From assembly GCA_022710935.1 (NCBI GenBank), contig JAKLFY010000038.1, positions 1 to 61,932 of the forward strand: a stretch of 61,932 bases of DNA, given 5' to 3'. Positions within the stretch are counted from its first letter, which is position 1. Each line of letters opens with the position of its first letter. The notes below the pieces were generated by a model. It was not told the origin of the DNA. It did no database searches and was given only the letters and a program-made list of their open reading frames with translations. The translations under genes and the position numbers were made by a program. Source of the stretch: Verrucomicrobiota bacterium (lineage in GTDB: Bacteria > Verrucomicrobiota > Verrucomicrobiia > Limisphaerales > J093). This document shows positions 8,043 through 16,690 of this stretch, one piece after another.

Positions 8043-10280
8043 TCAGATCGGATAGTCAAGCGCTTCGGGGATCATGGTTTGGGTCAGGGCTTCGGCGGCG
8101 CGGTCTTTGGCGAGACGACAGCCGGTGAGGCATCCGTCGAGCTTGGCCCGCAGGCGCAGGAATGGTTCGAGGCTGACGTCCGCGGCGCAGGGACCGGCCT
8201 TGCGTGGGTGCGCGTCGCCTGGCTCCGTGACGTCGGAGCAGGCGCGTGCGGAGCTTTGGATGCCGGGGATGATGGCTTCGAGCGAGGCGAGTTCGTCATC
8301 GCCGTAGCAGGCGTGGCAAGCCTCGGCTGTCCAGGCCGGGTGGCGGTTGTAGCCAAACACGATCTCGGCGGCGATGCGCCCGGTCTCGCCGGCTGCGCGT
8401 GCGCTTTGGACGTGGCAGAGGTCGGTGAAGAAGCGGACGAAGCCCGGCAATCCTTCGGCGAGCGCCGGGTTTGCGGCCCCCTGGGTGTCGAGTTCGATGA
8501 CATCGAGGATGAACTGGCGGGCGGCGAGCAGCCAGCAGAGGGCGTCGGCCAGTGGGAACGTCACGCCCTGGCGTGTCTTGTGATAGAGCTTGTCGCCGTC
8601 GGCATCGGTCGCCTTCTGCACGTGTTCGAGGGTCCAGAGCCAGAGGCTCATGGCGGTGGCCAGGCTGCAGGCCCCGGTGCCGGGGCGGTCCGAGGCGATC
8701 CGGCGCATCTCGGCGATCCACTGTCGGAACTGGGCGAGGAAGAGTGGATTGGTCATGGTGATCGAGAGTTGGAGGCGCTGCACGGCCTCGGGGCCCTCGT
8801 AGGTGGCTTCGAGCTGGGCATCCATCCACTTCTGACCCAGGAAACCGGGGCAGTCTTCCGTGACGCCGTAGCCGCCCATGAGGCTGACGGCCTCGCGCAT
8901 CATGGTGGCGCCGTGTCCGGTGTTCCAGAGCTTGCAGGCCGGGCAGAGGACGTTGGCCAGGGCATCGAGGAGGACGAACCGGACCAGCGGCTGATCGCGC
9001 AGGGCGGCGAAGCGGGCGCTGTCGCGCCGGTCGTCCGACTGGCCGCAGAGGGCGAGGTATTCGAGAGCGTCGGTGTGCGTCGCCGCGAGGGCTTTGAACG
9101 CGGCGCGTCCAGTCAGCTTTTTCTCGGCGAGGTAGGCGTCGCGTTGTTTTTCGAGCGGATCGATTTCATCGAAGATCCGGGCGGCAGCGAACCCGAGCGA
9201 GGCGCTGGCCTCGCCGGCGGCCCAGATCTCGACAAGGCGCTGGACGGTATCCTGCTTCTGCTGAAGACCGAGTTCGTAACGCGGCGTGCCCGGCGCGCCT
9301 TCACCGCCGCGGAACCGGCGCCGCTGGTAAGCCATGATCGGCTCGATCGCGGAGAGCAGTTTGGCGGCGGTCATGAGCCCCACAGTCACGCGGGTGCGCC
9401 GGAACACGGCTTCGATCACTTCGCTGTGCGAGTAGCTCGGGATGATGACGCCATCCTTGACCGTGTACCCGCCCACAATCCGGTCTGCCGGCACGCGCAG
9501 GCTGAAGACGGGGTCGGTGGTCGAGGAGAGTTGGTGGACGAGTTTCTTGGTGGGCGTGCCCCGGTCCCAAGTCCCCGGATCGCCTTCTTCGAGGATCACC
9601 AGGCAACTGCCCTTGATGCGGGGATCGTCCGAGTCGACCGCGGCCGTCACCACGTTGGCGAATCCCATGTTGGTGATGAACCGGCCCCGCTTCTCGACCT
9701 GGAGAACCGGTTCCTGGCCCGCCGGCCAGTCCGCGACCCGCACCCGCCCGGCCAGCATCCCGGTCTCGACCCCGACGAATGGCAGAGGCTCGGTCAGGGC
9801 AAAGGCGGCGCGGACCTGGCGACGGTCTTTACCGGGCTGCACGGGCATTGCGCCGGCCAGGTAGCGGGCGCGCTGCTCGGGTGTGCCGCGCTCGTGAATC
9901 GGCGCGAGACCCAGGTTGCCGGCCAGACTGCACGTCGCCGCCCCCGCGTCGACCCACGACAACTCGAACGCGATCAGGGCCAGCGCGAGATTCTTGGGGC
10001 CCTGGATGAACCCGCCGTGTTCCGGATCGAGAAAGGCCGCGGTGATGCCGCTTTCGTCAAAGGCCGGCAGCAGGGCGGCTTTTTCGGGCGTCCAGTCATG
10101 GGCGTTGCGCCCCCCGTTTGCGACGAGGCGGGCGACGGGCCCGCGGGCCACCTGGCGGGACGACTGGACGAGCATCTGCAGATCATAGCGATCGGCAAAG
10201 CGCCACATGATCTGGCGCAGATCGTCTCCGGGCAGAGTGCGCAGGCTATCGGTCGACGGCGAGGCAGTGCGAGTTTCCAT
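8043..10280 (-). CDS. Acyl-CoA dehydrogenase-family protein, long form
   Basis: A flavoprotein of 745 residues, clearly longer than the ~380-residue classical enzymes. The N-terminal helical domain (GITAAFLDPEHGGF), the middle beta-domain (RAAFALTEP, GRFITNMGFANVV) and the C-terminal helical domain (GHGATMMREAVSLMGGYGV) follow the normal order. The QLEATYEGPEAVQ segment around residue 490 holds the usual catalytic-glutamate region. About 230 further residues form a helical C-terminal extension. It probably oxidises an acyl-CoA or acyl-ACP at C2-C3. It is transcribed in the same direction as the acyl carrier protein gene 194 bp upstream, so it may add or set a double bond in the product of this cluster. 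Confidence 0.85.
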   Translation of the reverse strand: METRTASPSTDSLRTLPGDDLRQIMWRFADRYDLQMLVQSSRQVARGPVARLVANGGRNAHDWTPEKAALLPAFDESGITAAFLDPEHGGFIQGPKNLALALIAFELSWVDAGAATCSLAGNLGLAPIHERGTPEQRARYLAGAMPVQPGKDRRQVRAAFALTEPLPFVGVETGMLAGRVRVADWPAGQEPVLQVEKRGRFITNMGFANVVTAAVDSDDPRIKGSCLVILEEGDPGTWDRGTPTKKLVHQLSSTTDPVFSLRVPADRIVGGYTVKDGVIIPSYSHSEVIEAVFRRTRVTVGLMTAAKLLSAIEPIMAYQRRRFRGGEGAPGTPRYELGLQQKQDTVQRLVEIWAAGEASASLGFAAARIFDEIDPLEKQRDAYLAEKKLTGRAAFKALAATHTDALEYLALCGQSDDRRDSARFAALRDQPLVRFVLLDALANVLCPACKLWNTGHGATMMREAVSLMGGYGVTEDCPGFLGQKWMDAQLEATYEGPEAVQRLQLSITMTNPLFLAQFRQWIAEMRRIASDRPGTGACSLATAMSLWLWTLEHVQKATDADGDKLYHKTRQGVTFPLADALCWLLAARQFILDVIELDTQGAANPALAEGLPGFVRFFTDLCHVQSARAAGETGRIAAEIVFGYNRHPAWTAEACHACYGDDELASLEAIIPGIQSSARACSDVTEPGDAHPRKAGPCAADVSLEPFLRLRAKLDGCLTGCRLAKDRAAEALTQTMIPEALDYPI

Positions 10281-10367
10281 GCGTCGATTCTAACGGTTGA
10301 CCCGGTCCGCGCACGCCCAAAAAACGCCGGGTCCAGCCGCCGTACGGCGCGGCGGACTCGCAGTGTT

Positions 10368-10437
10368 CAGCCCGTATACTGACACCCCGTCAGTGCACAG
10401 GCGGTCAGATTTCGCATGATGTCTGCTATGCGGGCTG
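10368..10437 (+). repeat. Palindromic element family 2, copy 1
   Basis: A 70-bp element with ends CAGCCCGTAT and ATGCGGGCTG that pair; the internal ACACCCCGTCAGTGCACAGG and GGTCAGATTTCGCATGATG match the other copies. The terminal base changes relative to copy 2 (CTAACCCGCAT/ATGCGGGTTAG) are compensatory, so pairing is kept. It sits between the dehydrogenase and acyl carrier protein genes. Confidence 0.8.
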
Positions 10438-10474
10438 GCCCGGTTACGGTTCCTGGCGCTAAGAAATAACCGGG

Positions 10475-10777
10475 TTACGATGGGGCGGTGCCCGCGGCCG
10501 GAGGACCGGTCTGGGCCTCCTGGTGTTTGCGGACGGCGGTTGCGATGGCGGAGACGCTTTCGAGCGCTTGTTTGGCGGCGGCCGGGTCGGAGAGTTTCAG
10601 GCCGTACTGTTTGTCGAGGGCGACCACGATCTGCAGAGCGTCCACGGAATCGAGTCCGAGACTGCCGGGGCCGAAGAGGGGGGTATTGTCGCCGATCTGG
10701 TCCTCGGTCACCTGGAGCATGAGGTTGGCAACGAGCAGTTGCTTGACTTCAGCCTTGAGCGCGTCTGTTGGTTCCAT
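10475..10777 (-). CDS. Acyl carrier protein
   Basis: A 100-residue ACP. The phosphopantetheine attachment serine is S44 in GLDSVDALQIVV, in the usual place between helices 1 and 2. It would carry the growing chain for the ketosynthase pair encoded just upstream. The start at 10777 gives the normal ACP N-terminus (MEPTDALKAEVKQLL); the open frame continues upstream into a repeat element and is not expected to be translated. The acidic core is followed by a short proline/alanine-rich tail. Confidence 0.93.
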   Translation of the reverse strand: MEPTDALKAEVKQLLVANLMLQVTEDQIGDNTPLFGPGSLGLDSVDALQIVVALDKQYGLKLSDPAAAKQALESVSAIATAVRKHQEAQTGPPAAGTAPS

Positions 10778-10866
10778 TGAGAAAGTGCCGCCGTCGGTTT
10801 CAGGCGCCGAGTCTGTGGCATGGACAGCCCTGCAACAAGCCAGAAACCGCAGCCAGACAACCGCCG

Positions 10867-11000
10867 GTGCATCTGGAGGTTGTCGGTGGGAATCGAGTTG
10901 CGCCGCGTGGGGGCACGCGGCCGACACCGGCAATCTCCATCCGTTGTAGGCCCGGTGCCCTCACCGGGCGACAGAACACCGACAACAATCAGAGATGTAC
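10867..11000 (+). repeat. Palindromic element family 1, copy 2
   Basis: A 134-bp element: left end GTGCATCTGGAGGTTGTCGG, right end CCGACAACAATCAGAGATGT, with inner hairpins CCGCGTGGGGGCACGCGG and GCCCGGTGCCCTCACCGGGC. It lies inside a run of co-directional genes (chain-length factor then ACP), so it would be transcribed and could fold in the mRNA. Confidence 0.9.
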
Positions 11001-11048
11001 CGGAAAACCGCAGGCGGTCGGGCTAGGGCCACGGGAGGGTGCGTGTTG

Positions 11049-12218
11049 TCACTCTTCAGCCAGCTCGAACCGGGCGCCGACTGACTGCAGGTTGGCGCCG
11101 ACGACGCTGATGTTCGCGGCGCGGGCCGAGCCGCATGTCAGCGCGGCGCGAGCGGCGACGAACTGCCAGGCGGTTGCCGCGCAGAGCCCCTCGCCGAGGG
11201 CGAGCCGGGGCGAGATCCTGGCGCCGCGCCAGTCGGCCCAGGCGAGGGTCTCCGCGCGGTCGAGGCGGGGAGCGCCGGAGCGCGAATCCACAAGCAGTTC
11301 ACCGGGGCTTTCGGCGGGCAACTGGCTGCGCATGGCGCGCGCGGCGGGCTCTTTGGTTGCGGCCGCCGCATAGAGGTGGGCGTCGGTGATGCATTTCAGT
11401 TCGACCGCGGGCGGGGTGCCGGGCTGCCGCGTGAGCAGGAGCGCCCCGGCCCCTTCGCTCACGGGGAGGCCGTGCGCGAAGTGGTCGAGCGCATCGGCCA
11501 GTGGCCACGCCGCCTCGTCCATGCCGACGACCAGGCAGGTGTCCACCCGCTCATCGACGAGCCATTGGCAGCCGACCACCAACGCCTGGACGAAGGCCGT
11601 TTGGTCGGCAACCAGGCTGTAACAAAGGCCAGTGCAGCCCAGGAAAGCCGCCATGTGGCTGGCGGGGGCGTTCATCACCGTCTCCGGAAAGAGCATCGGG
11701 CTGGCGGTCGCCGGGTTATCGAGGACCTCGCCGAAGAACCGCTCCGAGTAGCGGATCGAGGCGGTGTGAGTGCCGGTGACGATTCCCAGCCGTGTCGCGT
11801 CGAGGACCGTCCCCGGCGCGGACTCGATGGCTTCGAGCGCGGCGGACAATGCAAATTGTGAAATGCCGCTGGCCCGCCGCAAACGCGGGTGCGCGAGCCA
11901 GGCTGGACGCGGCACCGGGGTCGGGACGAGCCGGGCCGCGAAGCGGCGGCTGCCCGACGGCGCGCGCAGCTCATGCAGAAGGGCCTGGTCCTCTTTAAAC
12001 TGCTGAGTGGACTGGTACGCCGCAGCCGCCAACGTCGGTCGGCGGTGATCGTTCGGGTCTCTCTGTTCGGCGGCGCGAGATGGCGCGGACTCACGTCCGC
12101 GGCTACAGGACTCAACGGAAGGCAACGGATCTCCGGCGCGCAACGCAGTGAGCAGCGGTTCAACACCCCAGCCCGCGGGGGAGACGGCTCCGGCGCCTCG
12201 CACGAAGATGCGGGTCAT
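11049..12218 (-). CDS. Ketosynthase-like chain length factor (KS-beta)
   Basis: A 389-residue thiolase-fold protein paired with the true ketosynthase. At the site of the catalytic cysteine it has glutamine: SLVADQTAFVQAL (Q206) aligns with NACASGSNAL of the partner. This Cys-to-Gln change is the hallmark of chain length factors in type II polyketide synthases. The downstream KS histidine motifs are also degraded. Residues about 37-92 are a low-complexity, Arg-rich insertion encoded partly by a DNA hairpin (12083-12103). Its ATG overlaps the TGA of the ketosynthase gene (ATGA, 12215-12218), the typical coupling of a stoichiometric heterodimer. It should set chain length and may decarboxylate malonyl-ACP. 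Confidence 0.85.
   Translation of the reverse strand: MTRIFVRGAGAVSPAGWGVEPLLTALRAGDPLPSVESCSRGRESAPSRAAEQRDPNDHRRPTLAAAAYQSTQQFKEDQALLHELRAPSGSRRFAARLVPTPVPRPAWLAHPRLRRASGISQFALSAALEAIESAPGTVLDATRLGIVTGTHTASIRYSERFFGEVLDNPATASPMLFPETVMNAPASHMAAFLGCTGLCYSLVADQTAFVQALVVGCQWLVDERVDTCLVVGMDEAAWPLADALDHFAHGLPVSEGAGALLLTRQPGTPPAVELKCITDAHLYAAAATKEPAARAMRSQLPAESPGELLVDSRSGAPRLDRAETLAWADWRGARISPRLALGEGLCAATAWQFVAARAALTCGSARAANISVVGANLQSVGARFELAEE
12083..12103. repeat. Hairpin inside the chain length factor gene
   Basis: GCGCGGAC-TCAC-GTCCGCGGC forms a strong stem with a 4-base loop. It falls within the ~55-residue stretch not expected in this family, suggesting a palindromic repeat captured in-frame. 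Confidence 0.5.
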
Positions 12219-13453
12219 GGCCACCTCCGGAACAGCAGGGTGGCGTTGGCACCGCCAAACCCGAACGAGTTCGACAGGGCGATTTCGACGCGGGCGTCGC
12301 GCGGTTGACGCACCAGGGGGAAGGCGCAGGCGGGATCCGGGGTCTCGACGCATGGTGCGGGCGGGAGCCACTGCTCGCGCAGCACCATGAGGCAGACGAC
12401 GGCTTCGACTGCGCCGGAACCGCCCAGGAGATGGCCCACGGACCCCTTGGTCGAGCTCACCGGGAGATCCCGGGCCCGGAGGCCGGCCCAGCGATTGATG
12501 GCGAGAGCCTCGGACGCGTCGTTCAGGACCGTGCCTGTGCCGTGGGCATTGACGTAGCCGACCGATTCGGGTGCAACGCCCGCACGGGCACAGGCTTCCT
12601 GCATCGACAGAAACGCGGCTTGGCCTTCGGGGTGGGGTTGGGCGAGGTGATGGCAATCGGTGGCCGCGCCGTAGCCGATGATCTCGCCGAGGATGTCCGC
12701 GCCGCGGCGGCGGGCGGAGTCGAGCGATTCGAGGGTGAGAACGGCGGCGCCTTCGCCGAGCCCGAGTCCGTCACGCCGGGCATCGAAGGGGCGGCAGAGG
12801 GTTGTCGAGAGGGCCTGCAGCGAGTCGAATCCGGCGAAGGCCAACTGGCTCAGGGCATCGTAGCCGCCGGCGAGGACGCGCTCGGCGCGCCCGGTGAGGA
12901 CGAGTTCCCTGGCGTGGCCGAGGGCGTTCGATCCGGACGCGCAGGCGTTGGCGATCATCGTGACCGGGCCTTCGAAGCCGAAGGCCTCCGCGACATCGAG
13001 GGCCTGTCGCTGGCCTTGATGGCGAAGGGACCGGGTGGGTTGGCCGCGGCGGACCGGAGTCGGCTCGAGCGCAAGACGGTAGTACTGCTCGCCGGATTCG
13101 CTTCCGCATCCGGTTGTGCCCAGCACCAGCGGCAGACTGCCTCCCGCCTCCCAACCGGCCTGTCGCCAGGCCTCGGCTGCCGCCCAGAGCAGTTGCCGGC
13201 TGGCGCGGGTCAGCCGCCGCGATGTCCGGGCGCTCAGGCGAGTCTCGGGAAGCGCGTGCGGAAGATCCACCTCGGCGGCTTCCCTGGCCCTCTGGCGGGT
13301 GACGTCGAAAAGGGACACCGGACGGAAGGCGCGGCGTCCGACCCGGAAGCCGTCCGCGTTGGCCCGCCAGCCGAGGCCGAGCGCGGTGACGATGCCGGCG
13401 CCGGTGATAACCACCCGGTGCGGGCCTGTGCGAGTCAGGGAAGGAAAGAGCAC
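12215..13453 (-). CDS. Beta-ketoacyl synthase (FabF-type, KS-alpha)
   Basis: A 412-residue condensing enzyme that extends ACP-bound chains with malonyl-ACP. The catalytic triad is complete: C171 (NACASGSNAL), H304 (NAHGTGT) and H341 (GSVGHLLG). The GFGGANATLLF C-terminus is standard. I choose the GTG at 13453 because it gives the normal length and starts 10 bp after the upstream lipoprotein stop; the longer frame from 13549 would overlap that gene. It is followed at once by the chain length factor, with a 4-bp overlap. Together they form the minimal type II synthase of the cluster. Confidence 0.92.
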   Translation of the reverse strand: MLFPSLTRTGPHRVVITGAGIVTALGLGWRANADGFRVGRRAFRPVSLFDVTRQRAREAAEVDLPHALPETRLSARTSRRLTRASRQLLWAAAEAWRQAGWEAGGSLPLVLGTTGCGSESGEQYYRLALEPTPVRRGQPTRSLRHQGQRQALDVAEAFGFEGPVTMIANACASGSNALGHARELVLTGRAERVLAGGYDALSQLAFAGFDSLQALSTTLCRPFDARRDGLGLGEGAAVLTLESLDSARRRGADILGEIIGYGAATDCHHLAQPHPEGQAAFLSMQEACARAGVAPESVGYVNAHGTGTVLNDASEALAINRWAGLRARDLPVSSTKGSVGHLLGGSGAVEAVVCLMVLREQWLPPAPCVETPDPACAFPLVRQPRDARVEIALSNSFGFGGANATLLFRRWP

Positions 13454-13463
13454 GGTTGGCGCT

Positions 13464-13847
13464 TCACTTCCACTTGAGCACCACGGCTGTGGTGTGGGTT
13501 CCGCCAATCCCGAGTTCCTGGCGTGCTGCGGCGTCTGTCGGGGATGCATCGCTTGCTTTCGGGATCAGAACGACCGCGTCTCCCCCAGCTTCCTTGGCCT
13601 GGCGGGCCGCCATCTTAATGTCTCCGCGGTTCCAGTCGATGTTGGGGTTTGCGAACTGGATGCAGCCCAACACCGCGTAAGGCTTTTCAGGCCAGCCGTG
13701 GTAGACCGGCACGGCGAACACGCCGTCTGCAAACGCGTTGCCGGTCGGCCAGGCCCGTTGCTCACCCTGGTACCGCGAGAAGTCCATTGTGTCGCAACCC
13801 GTCAGGGTGATGGGAATCAAGGCGCCGAACAGGAATAGTCGTTTCAT
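13464..13847 (-). CDS. Small lipoprotein of unknown function
   Basis: A 127-residue protein with a lipoprotein signal: MKRLFLFGALIPITLTGC, the lipobox cysteine at residue 18. The mature part (VFAVPVYHGWPEKPYAVLG, then AARQAKEAGGDAVVLI) is an alpha/beta pattern also seen in small envelope lipoproteins, but I recognise no named family. It lies in line between the radical SAM gene and the ketosynthase gene, 86 bp and 10 bp away, so it is probably co-expressed with the lipid cluster and may act at the envelope. Confidence 0.75.
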   Translation of the reverse strand: MKRLFLFGALIPITLTGCDTMDFSRYQGEQRAWPTGNAFADGVFAVPVYHGWPEKPYAVLGCIQFANPNIDWNRGDIKMAARQAKEAGGDAVVLIPKASDASPTDAAARQELGIGGTHTTAVVLKWK

Positions 13848-13932
13848 GGTCTGACGCGCCAGGAATCTCGCGATCGGCCGCGGCTTGGCAAGGAGATTCG
13901 TGGACGGTATCGAGCGACCGGGAGCTCCCTGG

Positions 13933-15348
13933 TCAGCCACCGCGCGCGGGCGGCGGGCTGCCGGTGACCGGCAGCCGCTGGAGCATGTCGAAGTAGGTCC
14001 AGAGCGGACCGACCACGCCGCGCCGGCGCAGGCGCTCGACGAGGTGGAGAAACGACGGTGGCGGTTCGCCGATGATCCAGTTCGGGTTGGTTCTGACGAA
14101 ATCCGAAAGGCTGTTGAGAATCCAGTGCTCGCTCAGTCCGGGGGCGATGTAGTGATAGGGCTCGAGCAGGTCGGTGTCCGCGGTGATGGCGCCTTCCGCC
14201 AGGGCGCGCGCGTGCAGCGCGGTGCCGGGATAGACGCGCATGCCCACGATGGGGAGCATCACGGCGCGCGGCAGCCGGCGCGAATTGGCCAGTGTCTCGG
14301 CGAGTGTGTCGCGCGTCTCCCCCGGCCCGCCCAGAATCAGGAAATGGCAATGGTCCACCTTCGCGTCCGACGCGAGCTGGGCCGAGTGCCGGATGTCTTC
14401 AAACCCGAGGTTCTTGTGGTAGGCTTCGAGCACCGGATCCGAAAAGCTGTCGGAACCGAACTCGATGTGTTTCAGGCCGGCGCGGGCCATGAGTGCCATC
14501 AGCTCGGCCGTGAGCCCTTGCGGGCGGAGGAAACAGCCCCACTGGATGGTGACGCCGCGTCGCAGGATGGCGTCACACGTCTCGACGACGTGCGTGGGCG
14601 ACGAGTTGAACACCGAGTCCACCACGAAGACGTAGCGCGCGCCGCGCGCCGCAAGCTGGGCCAATTCGTCGGCGACGAGTTCGGGCGGGCGGCGGCGGTG
14701 CCGATTCCCCTCGATCAGGGGGTAGGCGCAGTAGCAGCAATGGAGGGCGCAGCCGCGCTGGGTTTGCACGTTGAGCATCAGACTGCGCGAAAGGTAGAAA
14801 TCGACCAATCGCTCCGGACGATCCTCGGTCAGAACAGGGCGGTCGAGTCGATCGGGCTGTTGCGGATTGCGGCGGATCCGTCCGTTTTCGCGATAGACCA
14901 GGCCGGGAATGGCGCGGTGCTCGATTCCGGTTTCGAGGGCTGCGAGCAGCGCCAGCAGCCCGGCCTCGCCTTCGCCGTGGATGCCGAAGTCGGCCCCGCT
15001 GCGCTCGAGGAGGCTTTCCGGGAAGAGCGAGTATCCGCTTCCGCCCACGATGATGCGCGCGGCGCCGCGACGACGGACGCGCGCGCACAAGTCAAAGTGC
15101 GCGCCATAGAACGTCTCGCGCTTCTTGAACGCAACATCATCAATGTTCCGCAGCGAGACCCCCACGAAGTCCGGTTGGAACTCGTCGATCATTCGCTCGA
15201 TCGGGTCGGCGTCCGCCAGGCAATCCACCCAGCGCGTCTGGTGTCCGGCGGCGCGCAGGGCGGCGTTGATCTGCGCCAATCCCAGCGGGAACACGGCATA
15301 CGGCTCGGTGTAGCAGTTGGCGCTGATGAGCAGGACGCGACTGGACAT
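13933..15348 (-). CDS. B12-binding domain radical SAM protein
   Basis: A 471-residue enzyme with an N-terminal cobalamin-binding Rossmann-type domain (residues 1-140; PLGLAQINAALRAAGH, VGVSLRNID, IIVGGSGYSLFPE) and a radical SAM barrel. The [4Fe-4S] cluster motif is C200-x3-C204-x2-C207 (RGCALHCCYC), followed by the SAM-binding region (FLILGGPGETRDT). The cobalamin His motif DxHxxG is not evident, as in many relatives. Such enzymes catalyse methylations, cyclisations or C-C bond formation on unactivated carbons. Its place beside ketosynthases suggests it modifies the acyl chain. This enzyme type is not part of the usual aryl-polyene set. Confidence 0.9.
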   Translation of the reverse strand: MSSRVLLISANCYTEPYAVFPLGLAQINAALRAAGHQTRWVDCLADADPIERMIDEFQPDFVGVSLRNIDDVAFKKRETFYGAHFDLCARVRRRGAARIIVGGSGYSLFPESLLERSGADFGIHGEGEAGLLALLAALETGIEHRAIPGLVYRENGRIRRNPQQPDRLDRPVLTEDRPERLVDFYLSRSLMLNVQTQRGCALHCCYCAYPLIEGNRHRRRPPELVADELAQLAARGARYVFVVDSVFNSSPTHVVETCDAILRRGVTIQWGCFLRPQGLTAELMALMARAGLKHIEFGSDSFSDPVLEAYHKNLGFEDIRHSAQLASDAKVDHCHFLILGGPGETRDTLAETLANSRRLPRAVMLPIVGMRVYPGTALHARALAEGAITADTDLLEPYHYIAPGLSEHWILNSLSDFVRTNPNWIIGEPPPSFLHLVERLRRRGVVGPLWTYFDMLQRLPVTGSPPPARGG

Positions 15349-15523
15349 TGGGTGTGAAGTAGACTCGCGGGCCGGGCGGCTGGCAAAGAGAAACTGGCTG
15401 ACTCGGCCATTTCACAGGCTTCGACGAAGGCAACAGGATTGTCGGTTAGGACAGCCCACCCGAATGTGCGGACTCGGGAGCCGCCAACATGTTGTCGACA
15501 GTCCGCCGACAAGAACCTAGCGT

Positions 15524-16243
15524 GTGGCTGTGCACTCTGCCGCCGCGCATGTTGTCGTCATACCCTGCTGGAACGAGGCCGCCACCATCGGCCCGATCGT
15601 GGAGCGGGTGCGTGTTCATGTGCCGGACGTGATCGTCGTGGATGACGGTTCGACGGATGCGACCGGCTCGATTGCGCTTGATGCGGGAGCCGTGGTGGAA
15701 CGGCATCGAAACAACCTCGGCAAGGGCGCGGCGCTGCGGACCGGCCTTGCGCGGGCGAGTGCGGCGGGTTTTGCGTGGGCCCTGACGCTCGATGGGGATG
15801 GCCAGCACTTGCCCGAGGACATCCCCGCATTCGTCGAACGGGCCGCCAGGACCGGCGCGGCGCTGGTCGTCGGGGACCGCACCGCCGGCGCGGCGGGGAT
15901 GCCGTGGATCCGTCGGACGGCGAACTGGTGGATGAGCCGCCAGCTTTCCCGCCAGGCGGATTTCTCCCTGCCCGATTCCCAATGCGGATTCCGGCTGCTG
16001 CGCCTCGATGCCTGGAGACAGCTCCGGATCGAGTGCGATCATTTCGAAATCGAGTCGGAGACTATCCTGACATTTGCCCGGGCGGGATTCCGCATCGAGT
16101 TCGTTCCTGTGCCGGTGATTCGATCGGCGCGCCCCAGCCGGATTCGCGCCTTTGCCGATACCGTACGCTGGCTGCGCTGGTGGCGGGAGGCGTCGCAGCC
16201 GGCGAGCGCGCCGGTTGGCCACGGCCTGCCCCGGACCGTCTGA
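15524..16243 (+). CDS. Family 2 glycosyltransferase
   Basis: A 239-residue GT-A enzyme, probably at the inner membrane face. VIPCWNEAATI, the nucleotide-sugar aspartates VVDDGST (D40, D41) and TLDGDGQHLPED (residues 88-99, with the metal-binding DxD-like centre) are diagnostic. It starts with GTG at 15524, fitting the conserved N-terminus HVVVIPCWNE. It is transcribed away from the radical SAM gene and is followed by a small membrane-protein gene one base after its stop. Glycosyltransferases of this type occur in aryl-polyene loci, where they are thought to decorate the lipid carrier. Confidence 0.92.
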   Translation: MAVHSAAAHVVVIPCWNEAATIGPIVERVRVHVPDVIVVDDGSTDATGSIALDAGAVVERHRNNLGKGAALRTGLARASAAGFAWALTLDGDGQHLPEDIPAFVERAARTGAALVVGDRTAGAAGMPWIRRTANWWMSRQLSRQADFSLPDSQCGFRLLRLDAWRQLRIECDHFEIESETILTFARAGFRIEFVPVPVIRSARPSRIRAFADTVRWLRWWREASQPASAPVGHGLPRTV

Positions 16244-16244
16244 G

Positions 16245-16586
16245 ATGTCTCGGCCGCGATTTGCGAATCTGGTTCCGCCGGGCGCACCTGGCCGGTGGCT
16301 GCTCGGCGCCGCCAGGCTGTTCGTGATCGGCCTGTTGCTCGGCTGGATCTATGCCTGGGCGGGGCCGCGGCTCTACCCGGCGAACACGCGCTTCGGGTTC
16401 CCGTGGGGCATGGCGCACGGGGCCTGCATGCCGATGGCCCTGCCCGCCCTGGCGATGGGCCACGACGTGAGCATCTACGCGGCGGAGAACACCGGCCGAG
16501 GCTACAAACTCGGCTACATTGCCGGCATCAATCTCTGCGGGCTGGTCTTCTTTGGCGGGGCGTTCTGGAGACCCGGAAGGACTTAG
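16245..16586 (+). CDS. Small membrane protein of the lipid cluster
   Basis: A 113-residue protein with one clear membrane span near the N-terminus (LLGAARLFVIGLLLGWIYAW), a conserved-looking central part (RLYPANTRFGFPWGMAHGA, LPALAMGHDVSIYA) and a second hydrophobic stretch at the C-terminus (LGYIAGINLCGLVFFGGAFW). I do not recognise the family. The start codon lies one base after the glycosyltransferase stop, so the two are co-translated. A role in membrane anchoring or handling of the glycosylated lipid is inference from position. Confidence 0.7.
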   Translation: MSRPRFANLVPPGAPGRWLLGAARLFVIGLLLGWIYAWAGPRLYPANTRFGFPWGMAHGACMPMALPALAMGHDVSIYAAENTGRGYKLGYIAGINLCGLVFFGGAFWRPGRT

Positions 16587-16690
16587 ACGTCGTCGACAGG
16601 CATCAAGAATGTCCAAACTCCAGGGCCGGGTCCCCTGACCCGGCGCTGCATCATTGCTGTCGAGGATTGGATCGGTCAGGTGGCGGCTCG

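Noticed and set aside
10335-10356. A GC-rich hairpin as Rho-independent terminator upstream of the dehydrogenase gene.
   Set aside because: The stem is imperfect and no T-tract follows on either strand.
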